Of a stretch of 12,003 nucleotides of DNA, positions 6,863 through 12,003 are shown piece after piece; within the stretch, counting starts at the first letter, position 1; the number at the start of each line of letters is the position of its first letter. Location of the stretch: NCBI GenBank assembly GCA_964531805.1, contig CAZHGE010000081.1, positions 1-12,003 on the forward strand, written 5' to 3'. The position numbers were made by a program, and so were the translations under genes. The DNA is from RGIG8767 sp964531805. GTDB lineage: Bacteria; Bacillota; Clostridia; Lachnospirales; Lachnospiraceae. The notes under the pieces are model-generated. The model saw only the letters and a program-made list of their open reading frames with translations, made no database searches and had not been told where the DNA came from.

Positions 6863-8863
6863 ATGGCACAGGGATTTTTGCCAATTTCAAAAGAGGATTT
6901 AAAAGAACGTGGAATAGAACAACTGGATTTTGTGTATGTATGCGGGGATGCGTATGTGGATCATCCATCCTTTGGTCATGCCATTATCAGTCGTGTGCTT
7001 GAGTCCCATGGTTACAGCGTGGGAATTATTGCACAGCCGGATTGGAAGGATGAAAAGAGTATCACTGTATTGGGAGAACCGAGACTTGGATTCCTTTGCA
7101 GTGGCGGCAATATGGACTCCATGGTAAATCATTATTATGTATCAAAAAAGCACAGGGAGACAGATGCCTATACACCGGGTGGGGAACCATTTAAACGTCC
7201 AGACCATGCGACGGTTGTATATTGTAATCTGATCCGCCGGACCTATAAAAAGACACCGATTATTATTGGTGGAATTGAAGCCAGTCTGCGCCGCCTGGCT
7301 CATTATGATTATTGGTCAAATTCGTTTAAACGTTCTATTTTATTGGATAGTGGAGCGGATATTATTTCCTATGGTATGGGTGAGCGTTCTATCGTAGAAA
7401 TTGCCGATGCATTAAATAGTGGTTTGGCAGTATCGGACATTACTTTTATCAGGGGAACGGTATATAAAACAAAGGATCTAAGCAGTTTATATGAACCAAT
7501 TATGCTTCCCGATTATGATTCCATGAAAGAAGATTCTTCTTTGTATGCAAAGAGTTTTGGAATCCAGTATAAAAATACGGATGCAATCAAAGCAGAAACT
7601 CTGGTAGAAAGTTATCCGAATTCTGTTTATGTGGTACAGAACCCACCACAGCCTCCCTTATCGACGGAGGAAATGGATGCAGTTTATGCGCTGCCATATA
7701 TGAGAACCTATCATCCGTCCTATGAAGAAAAAGGTGGTGTGCCGGCAATCAATGAAATTAAATTTTCTTTGATTAGTAATCGAGGTTGTTTTGGTGGCTG
7801 CAATTTCTGTGCACTGACATTTCATCAGGGCAGAACGATTCAGGTTAGAAGTCATGAGTCCATTATAGAAGAAGCAGAAAAAATGATACAGGAGCCTGAT
7901 TTTAAAGGCTATATCCATGATGTAGGCGGACCGACGGCGAACTTCCGGCATCCATCCTGCAAGGATCAGTTGGAACGTGGTGTATGTACCGGTAGACAGT
8001 GTCTAGTGCCAACGCCATGTAAGAATTTATATGTGGATCACAAGGATTATCTGGGACTGCTTCGTAAACTGCGTAATCTGCCGGGAGTTAAGAAAGTGTT
8101 CATCCGTTCCGGTATTCGTTTTGATTATTTGATTGAGGACAAGGACGACACGTTCTTTAAAGAGTTGATACAGCATCATGTCAGTGGACAGTTAAAAGTT
8201 GCACCGGAGCATATCTGTGATGCGGTTTTAACACAGATGGGCAAACCCGAGAACTCTGTGTATGAGCGTTTTCGTAAAAAATATGCCAAATTAAATGAGC
8301 AGGCAGGCTTAAAGCAGTTCCTTGTGCCATATTTAATGTCATCCCATCCGGGAAGTACATTAAAAGAAGCGATAGTATTAGCAGAGTATCTTCGTGATCT
8401 TGGATATATGCCACAGCAGGTACAGGATTTTTATCCAACTCCGTCTACTGTATCAACAGTTATGTATTACACAGGATTAAATCCGGTAACCATGAAGCCT
8501 GTGTATGTATGTAAAAATCCGCATGAAAAAGCGATGCAGCGTGCGCTTATTCAGTATCGTAATCCGGCAAACAGAGAACTTGTTCTGGAAGCCTTGCAGA
8601 AAGCCAATCGTATGGATTTGGTTGGTTATGATAAAAAATGCCTCATTCGTCCGGAGCGTGGACAGGGTGGTTGGAATCAGCAAAAAACTTCTGGAAAAGC
8701 AACAGGAGGCAAAAATGGTGCTGGTAAACAAGGCGGTAAGTCTGTTGGAGGAAAGAGCAAAAATAGCAGACCTGTTGGTAAAACGTTTGAAACAGACGGA
8801 AGAAAAATGACTGAGCATATGAAAAAGAAGAAAACTATTCGAAATGTTCATAAGAAAAAATAG
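6863..8863 (+). CDS. YgiQ family radical SAM protein
   Basis: This 666-residue protein matches the YgiQ (UPF0313) family of radical SAM enzymes, whose reaction is not established as far as I know. The N-terminal part (residues 1-290) has the family start FLPISKEDLKERGIEQLDFVYV and the block GGIEASLRRLAHYDYW. The radical SAM core begins at SNRGCFGGCNFC, where C309, C313 and C316 form the CxxxCxxC motif that ligates the 4Fe-4S cluster. Further cysteines in CKDQLERGVCTGRQC are also family-typical. From about residue 600 the chain becomes a basic Gly/Lys-rich, low-complexity tail ending VHKKK. AGGAGG at 6850-6855 overlaps the HAD stop and precedes the ATG by 7 bases. The enzyme is cytoplasmic and oxygen-sensitive by family, fitting an anaerobe. 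Confidence 0.93.
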   Translation: MAQGFLPISKEDLKERGIEQLDFVYVCGDAYVDHPSFGHAIISRVLESHGYSVGIIAQPDWKDEKSITVLGEPRLGFLCSGGNMDSMVNHYYVSKKHRETDAYTPGGEPFKRPDHATVVYCNLIRRTYKKTPIIIGGIEASLRRLAHYDYWSNSFKRSILLDSGADIISYGMGERSIVEIADALNSGLAVSDITFIRGTVYKTKDLSSLYEPIMLPDYDSMKEDSSLYAKSFGIQYKNTDAIKAETLVESYPNSVYVVQNPPQPPLSTEEMDAVYALPYMRTYHPSYEEKGGVPAINEIKFSLISNRGCFGGCNFCALTFHQGRTIQVRSHESIIEEAEKMIQEPDFKGYIHDVGGPTANFRHPSCKDQLERGVCTGRQCLVPTPCKNLYVDHKDYLGLLRKLRNLPGVKKVFIRSGIRFDYLIEDKDDTFFKELIQHHVSGQLKVAPEHICDAVLTQMGKPENSVYERFRKKYAKLNEQAGLKQFLVPYLMSSHPGSTLKEAIVLAEYLRDLGYMPQQVQDFYPTPSTVSTVMYYTGLNPVTMKPVYVCKNPHEKAMQRALIQYRNPANRELVLEALQKANRMDLVGYDKKCLIRPERGQGGWNQQKTSGKATGGKNGAGKQGGKSVGGKSKNSRPVGKTFETDGRKMTEHMKKKKTIRNVHKKK

Positions 8864-8937
8864 ATTTTGATAGTAAGCAAGACGTCTTTAGTGTGGACTG
8901 TTTAAGTTAGTCCGGTAGTAATGAAAAGGATTTGTAT

Positions 8938-9765
8938 ATGAAAAATAAAAACATCATTATCGTAACCGGTGCTTCCTCCGGTATGGGAAAAGAATTTGTA
9001 AAACAGATTGACCAGAAATTTCCGAAGGTGGATGAAATCTGGTTGGTTGCCAGAAGAAAAGAGGTTTTGAAAGAACTGGCAAAAAACTGTAATCATGTTT
9101 GCCGTATACTGGCCTATGATTTGTGTGAAAAACAGGCACAGGAAGAAATCAGGCTGTTACTTGAATCAGAGCAACCGAAGATTACACTTTTTGTAAATAG
9201 TGCTGGCTATGGTATTCTTGGACCATTTTGTCAGGATAAAAAGAATACGGATAAGTTTTTTGTAGAGGAAGAACAGATGGCGGCCGATATGGCATGGATG
9301 AAGGAACAAACAGGAATGGTTACATTAAATTGTGAAGCCTTAACAGCAATGACTTATTTATGTATTCCTTACATGAAAAAAGGCGGTCGTATGATTCAGC
9401 TTGCCAGCAGTGCGGCATTTTTGCCACAACCCAAGTTTGCAGTGTATGCGGCAACGAAGTCCTATGTTTTAAGTTTTTCAAGAGCCTTAAATGAGGAACT
9501 ACGTAGACGACAGATTCATGTGACTGCTGTTTGTCCCGGACCCGTTGATACGGAATTTTTTGATCGGGCAGAAAAAGGTTCTGATACGTTGTTTATCAAG
9601 AAACTCGTTATGGCAAAACCTGAGAAAGCAGTCAGCAAGGCTTTATTAGATGCGCGAAATAAAAAAGATGTATCTGTTTACAGTCTGCCGATACAGGCGT
9701 TTTATCTGGCAAGTAAAGTCCTGCCGCATAAACTGATGTTAATGATTATGCGGATAATGAAGTGA
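8938..9765 (+). CDS. short-chain dehydrogenase/reductase (SDR family)
   Basis: This 275-residue NAD(P)-dependent oxidoreductase is a classical SDR. The Rossmann nucleotide loop is TGASSGMG (residues 10-17), and R39-R40 after the second strand suggest preference for NADP(H). The structural NNAG motif appears as NSAG (87-90). The catalytic residues are S158 and Y170-x3-K174, with N131 as the likely fourth member, followed by CPGPVDTEFF (199-208). The substrate cannot be inferred. The C-terminus (FYLASKVLPHKLMLMIMRIMK) is hydrophobic and basic and may sit against the membrane. I start at the ATG at 8938, which has AAAGGA at 8925-8930 with a 7-base spacer; a TTG two codons earlier is less likely. 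It lies 74 bases after the YgiQ gene with no clear terminator between, so cotranscription is possible. Confidence 0.92.
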   Translation: MKNKNIIIVTGASSGMGKEFVKQIDQKFPKVDEIWLVARRKEVLKELAKNCNHVCRILAYDLCEKQAQEEIRLLLESEQPKITLFVNSAGYGILGPFCQDKKNTDKFFVEEEQMAADMAWMKEQTGMVTLNCEALTAMTYLCIPYMKKGGRMIQLASSAAFLPQPKFAVYAATKSYVLSFSRALNEELRRRQIHVTAVCPGPVDTEFFDRAEKGSDTLFIKKLVMAKPEKAVSKALLDARNKKDVSVYSLPIQAFYLASKVLPHKLMLMIMRIMK

Positions 9766-9802
9766 CAGAATTATTAAGAAAGTATAAAAACGTCAAATTC
9801 AT

Positions 9803-9831
9803 TTGGAAGTTCCTTTAAAAAGTGCTAATAT
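9803..9831 (+). promoter_or_regulatory. extended -10 promoter for the two-helix membrane protein gene
   Basis: TTGGAA (9803-9808, 4 of 6 to TTGACA) is separated by exactly 17 bases from TAATAT (9826-9831, 4 of 6). The -10 is preceded by TGC, forming an extended -10. Transcription would start near 9838, upstream of both candidate ATGs of the next gene (9866 and 9884) and downstream of the TTG at 9803. Confidence 0.55.
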
Positions 9832-9883
9832 GTTGGTAGTTAAAAACACTTGTAAAGAGGGTTTCATGAAAGGATGCTTACAT

Positions 9884-10450
9884 ATGAAAAATAAAGTACA
9901 AAAAGGAATGTTTGGCTATTTATCTTATAAGAAGAAAATGTCAGCGGTAATGACAATTGGAATGTTTGCATTATCGCTGGCTATTTTTGTTATGGGTTAT
10001 GTGACAACAAAAACCAATGCAAATCTGCTGACAGTTGTAGCGGTATTGGGATGTTTACCGGCAAGTAAAAGCACGGTCAGCATGATTATGTTTTTAAAAG
10101 CAAAGGGATGCAGCGAAGAAGATAAGAATGAGATAGAAAGTGTGATTGGTTCATTAGATGGATATTATGACCTTTATTTTACGGGGTATAGCAAGAACTT
10201 TCCAACCGATCATCTTGTGGTAACCAAGAATTCTATTATTGCTTACAGCACGGATAAAAAGATTACCGAAAAAGAGTTCAATGAGCATATGAAAGATATT
10301 TTGAATAAAGAACGAATCCATGATATCACAGTGAAACTTTTTACAGACAGAGATAAATATGTAAAGCGTTTAAAAGAATTGAATCAGAGCGAAGCGGATA
10401 CATCAGCAAGAAATGATATGGTTAGTATGCTTTTTAATGTGTCATTGTAG
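9884..10450 (+). CDS. conserved hypothetical membrane protein with two transmembrane helices
   Basis: I do not recognise a characterised family; I recall similar hypothetical proteins in Lachnospiraceae but cannot verify this. From the chosen ATG it has 188 residues. A basic N-terminus (MKNKVQKGMFGYLSYKKK) suggests the start lies in the cytoplasm. Two hydrophobic helices follow (about 19-40 and 47-70) with a short TTKTNAN turn between them, so the C-terminal domain should also be cytoplasmic. That domain (about 75-188) is a mixed alpha/beta region with DGYYDLYFTGYSKNFPTDHLVVT and then ITEKEFNEHMKDILNKERIHDITV. AAAGGA at 9869-9874 is 9 bases before this ATG. An in-frame ATG at 9866, with AAAGAGG 5 bases before it, would add six residues and is almost as good. 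Its own promoter lies at 9803-9831. Confidence 0.75.
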   Translation: MKNKVQKGMFGYLSYKKKMSAVMTIGMFALSLAIFVMGYVTTKTNANLLTVVAVLGCLPASKSTVSMIMFLKAKGCSEEDKNEIESVIGSLDGYYDLYFTGYSKNFPTDHLVVTKNSIIAYSTDKKITEKEFNEHMKDILNKERIHDITVKLFTDRDKYVKRLKELNQSEADTSARNDMVSMLFNVSL

Positions 10451-10470
10451 TTGGATGATTCTATGAATAG

Positions 10471-10487
10471 TTATTTTTATAAAATAA
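10471..10487. repeat. AT-only inverted repeat upstream of the lipoprotein gene
   Basis: TTATTTT (10471-10477) and AAAATAA (10481-10487) form a perfect 7-bp inverted repeat around TAT. It contains TATAAA (10478-10483), a possible -10 box for the lipoprotein gene, although no good -35 lies 17 bases upstream. A T6 run at 10495-10500 is 7 bases past the second arm. The stem is all A-T and too weak and distant from the T run for a convincing terminator; a promoter or operator is more likely. Confidence 0.3.
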
Positions 10488-10514
10488 GATGAGATTTTTT
10501 AGGAGCATGATAGG

Positions 10515-11231
10515 ATGAAAAAAAGTAAGAGAATATTTAGTCTGTTATTAGTCTGTATTTTGATGTTTGTATTTGGATGTGGAAAAGAAAACGCAGATTC
10601 AGAAAGTATCATTCTTACAAATGAAGCAGTTGAGGAACAAATTGAAGTAGAGTCCGAAAGTGCGGAAAGTATTATTGTTTCAGATGAGAATGGAATTGCA
10701 TTTGAAGAACTTCCAGATGATATCAAAGGATTGATTATTCCAATAGATTCTCTTTTACTTTATCATATAGAAAACGGTGGAGAATATGCTGCTGAAGATC
10801 CTGAGATGTTTTGGCAGGTAATGCACTATGCGATTGGTAATTTTGGAGAATTTTATAATCGTGCAGAACTTGTGGAAAGTGAATTGGCGGCGGATAGTAT
10901 GGTGATTGGTGAATTTGCGTCTGCAATAATTGCTGACTTAGAAGAAATTCCTTCAATACCGGATTCTTTATCTTATGGTGTACGCTATGACAGTGAAGAG
11001 GATTTATATTTCTTTGGTGTAGGAGACAGAGGACTTTCACAGACAGAAATTTTATCCTATGAATATATTGATAATAATACATTAAAAATCAGAGCCAGAC
11101 TTTTTGCTATGGATGATGATTCTACTATTCTTGAAGGTGATTTTGTGCTTGTTCGTAATGAATATGCTGCAGGAGTGATAGAACCATTATTTTATTTCTC
11201 GGTTTCAGAGGCCACCTTTGTTGAGGAATAA
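10515..11231 (+). CDS. acidic putative lipoprotein of unknown function
   Basis: This 238-residue protein starts with a lipoprotein signal peptide: basic MKKSKR, a hydrophobic core (residues 7-20), and a lipobox-like VFGC with C22 as the likely lipidated residue. Phe at -2 is unusual, but the following GKENADSES linker fits. The mature part is strongly acidic. It has a Glu/Ser-rich linker (about 25-60) and then a folded region (65-238) with ELPDDIKGLIIPIDSLLLYHI and DSLSYGVRYDSEEDLYFFGVGD, which looks alternately helical and beta. I recognise no named domain. It would sit on the outer face of the membrane. AGGAG at 10501-10505 lies 9 bases before the ATG. It is 64 bases after the membrane protein gene. 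Directly behind its stop, in the same frame, is an acetyltransferase remnant. Confidence 0.75.
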   Translation: MKKSKRIFSLLLVCILMFVFGCGKENADSESIILTNEAVEEQIEVESESAESIIVSDENGIAFEELPDDIKGLIIPIDSLLLYHIENGGEYAAEDPEMFWQVMHYAIGNFGEFYNRAELVESELAADSMVIGEFASAIIADLEEIPSIPDSLSYGVRYDSEEDLYFFGVGDRGLSQTEILSYEYIDNNTLKIRARLFAMDDDSTILEGDFVLVRNEYAAGVIEPLFYFSVSEATFVEE

Positions 11232-11399
11232 AAAGTTGATATCATTGCTGGAGAATATGATAAAGTTTATTTAGATGCCTCTTTACCGGCGTGTCATCTC
11301 TATGAAAAAAGAGGCTATCAAACCATACGCCATGACAGATGGAATGTGGAAAATGGTGTTGTGCTGGTGTATGAGATTATTGATATTTCTAGAGTGTAA
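11232..11399 (+). pseudogene. C-terminal remnant of a GNAT-family N-acetyltransferase
   Basis: The 55 codons directly after the lipoprotein stop, in the same frame, stay open to TAA at 11397-11399. They read KVDIIAGEYDKVYLDASLPA, then CHLYEKRGYQTIRHDRW and NVENGVVLVYEI. This matches the C-terminal end of GNAT acetyltransferases: the strand with LDAS, the A-x-x-L-Y-E-K-x-G-Y helix that contacts acetyl-CoA, and the final beta hairpin. The N-terminal two thirds, including the pyrophosphate-binding Q/R-x-x-G-x-G/A loop, are missing. There is no ATG and no ribosome binding site at its beginning. It could only be translated by readthrough of the lipoprotein stop, so I regard it as a decayed gene. 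The family call is from pattern recognition of these conserved blocks. Confidence 0.8.
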
Positions 11400-11413
11400 T
11401 CATAACAGATATA

Positions 11414-11442
11414 TTGACATGTTATAATAAATTAATTATATT
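11414..11442 (+). promoter_or_regulatory. near-consensus promoter for the PBECR-like gene
   Basis: A perfect TTGACA (11414-11419) is followed after 17 bases by TATATT (11437-11442, 5 of 6 to TATAAT). Transcription would begin near 11449, giving a leader of about 75 bases before the ATG at 11525. The leader is AT-rich and includes an inverted repeat. A TATAAT at 11442-11447 is 22 bases from the TTGACA, too far for a standard promoter. Confidence 0.7.
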
Positions 11443-11458
11443 ATAATTAATATAATAT
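11424..11458. repeat. long AT-only inverted repeat over the promoter
   Basis: The arms ATTAATTATA (11431-11440) and TATAATTAAT (11442-11451) are perfect reverse complements around a single T at 11441. Pairing extends outward to 11424 and 11458 with two mismatched pairs (11430/11452 and 11427/11455). The whole 35-base element contains only A and T and covers the -10 box and the likely transcription start. It could be an operator, a site that melts or extrudes easily, or a leader hairpin, but with A-T pairs only it would be a weak RNA structure. Confidence 0.6.
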
Positions 11459-11524
11459 TAGCCTTAGTAGATAAAAACAATAATTTACTCCCGATAAAGA
11501 AAAATATATATGAGGTTATTATAA

Positions 11525-11968
11525 ATGGCATCATTATTGGATATTTCTGATTTAAAGGGAGATAAAAAATATATTTCTTTAGGAAAAATCAAGCCTGAGA
11601 TTATTACATTTTTAAAAGAAAAGGTTCCTGGTCTGATATCGAAAATTGATTCTAATACAGAGATTATATTTTGGAAAGATAGATTAAAACATACAGAATT
11701 ACATAAAAAGGATTTTCAATCAGATAATGAATTTTATAATTGTTTAGAGAAAATTCCGACTATTATACAAGAACCTGACTATATAGGTATTCATCCTAAA
11801 GATAACAGTATTTCGTTTATTAAAGATTTCTCGTCGCATATTATTGTCGCAGTTAGAATTTCATCAACAGGCATATTGTCATATAGAACTATGTATCCAT
11901 TGATGGATGCACAATTAACTCATTATATAGATAAAGGCTATGCTTGGAAATGGAATAAAAAAACTTGA
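11525..11968 (+). CDS. PBECR-like nuclease-fold domain protein
   Basis: This 147-residue soluble protein resembles the PBECR group (phage Barnase-EndoU-ColicinE5/D-RelE-like nuclease fold, nearest PBECR2/PBECR3 as I recall), domains often found in polyvalent proteins of phages and conjugative elements. Supporting features are a histidine pair in LKHTELHKKDF (H56, H60), the block IPTIIQEPDYIGIHPKDNSI (77-96) with P84-D85, K100 in ISFIKDF, the strand IIVAVRISSTGILSYRTMY (106-124), and a closing helix (128-137). H56 or H60 with K100 and R121-T122 are candidate active-site residues; this is inference. It stands alone with no signal peptide and no visible partner gene. GC is about 27% by hand count and all its arginines (R53, R111, R121) use AGA, unlike the core genes, which suggests transfer. 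GAGG at 11512-11515 is 9 bases before the ATG. Confidence 0.6.
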   Translation: MASLLDISDLKGDKKYISLGKIKPEIITFLKEKVPGLISKIDSNTEIIFWKDRLKHTELHKKDFQSDNEFYNCLEKIPTIIQEPDYIGIHPKDNSISFIKDFSSHIIVAVRISSTGILSYRTMYPLMDAQLTHYIDKGYAWKWNKKT

Positions 11969-11992
11969 CTATGATATTTAATGATGTATAAT
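11965..11992 (+). promoter_or_regulatory. near-consensus promoter pointing out of the window
   Basis: TTGACT (11965-11970, 5 of 6) is followed after 16 bases by a perfect TATAAT (11987-11992). The -35 overlaps the TGA stop of the PBECR-like gene (11966-11968). The -10 continues as TATAATTAAT, the same ten bases as the right arm of the inverted repeat at 11442-11451. It should drive a gene starting beyond the right edge. Confidence 0.55.
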
Positions 11993-12003
11993 TAATTTAG
12001 ATA

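Noticed and set aside
8879..8913. AAGACGTCTT palindrome and GGACT/AGTCC hairpin between the YgiQ and SDR genes
   Set aside because: Both are short, no T run follows, and no promoter boxes fit, so neither a terminator nor an operator can be supported.
9803..9883. A longer start (TTG at 9803) for the two-helix membrane protein
   Set aside because: The TTG is the -35 box of a good promoter, it has no ribosome binding site, and the ATGs at 9866 and 9884 both do.
11400..12003. Prophage or integrative element end
   Set aside because: The AT-rich gene hints at transfer, but there is no integrase, no tRNA, no attachment-site repeat and no phage structural gene in the window.

Overview
The window looks like a chromosomal segment from a Gram-positive anaerobe of the Clostridia, most likely a Lachnospiraceae-type gut bacterium. 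The reasons are the moderate-to-low GC (about 43% in sampled core-gene lines), strong AGGAGG-type ribosome binding sites, and a core gene order (type IIA topoisomerase B and A subunits, rsmD, coaD, a coiled-coil protein, ylbJ) that I recall from that family. The assignment is from memory and sequence character, not from a search.

Region 1 (1-4322, + strand) is a compact housekeeping run: the 3' end of a topoisomerase B subunit (parE-like), its A subunit (parC-like), 16S rRNA methyltransferase rsmD, phosphopantetheine adenylyltransferase coaD, and an alanine-rich coiled-coil protein of unknown function. Gaps after parC are 9-20 bases, and the parC/rsmD and rsmD/coaD junctions place the Shine-Dalgarno sequence over the upstream stop codon, so these genes are probably one transcript with coupled translation. 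A GC-rich hairpin at 4332-4357 separates this run from the convergent minus-strand ylbJ-like gene (4361-5362).

Region 2 (5363-9765, + strand) starts from a 65-base divergent promoter gap. It carries an RsuA/RluB-family pseudouridine synthase, a beta-phosphoglucomutase-like HAD hydrolase coupled to a YgiQ-family radical SAM protein, and a short-chain dehydrogenase.

Region 3 (9766-12003) is accessory and less familiar: a two-helix membrane protein with its own extended -10 promoter, an acidic lipoprotein, an in-frame remnant of a GNAT acetyltransferase C-terminus directly behind the lipoprotein stop, and then a sharp drop in GC. The last gene (11525-11968, about 27% GC by hand count) resembles the PBECR nuclease-fold domains found in phage and mobile-element polyvalent proteins. 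It is driven by a near-consensus promoter that overlaps an AT-only inverted repeat, and a second near-consensus promoter overlaps its stop codon and points out of the window. This end looks like recent transfer next to decayed sequence and is the most interesting part. No gap without a gene exceeds 300 bases. I saw no tRNA, rRNA, CRISPR array, transposase or integrase.
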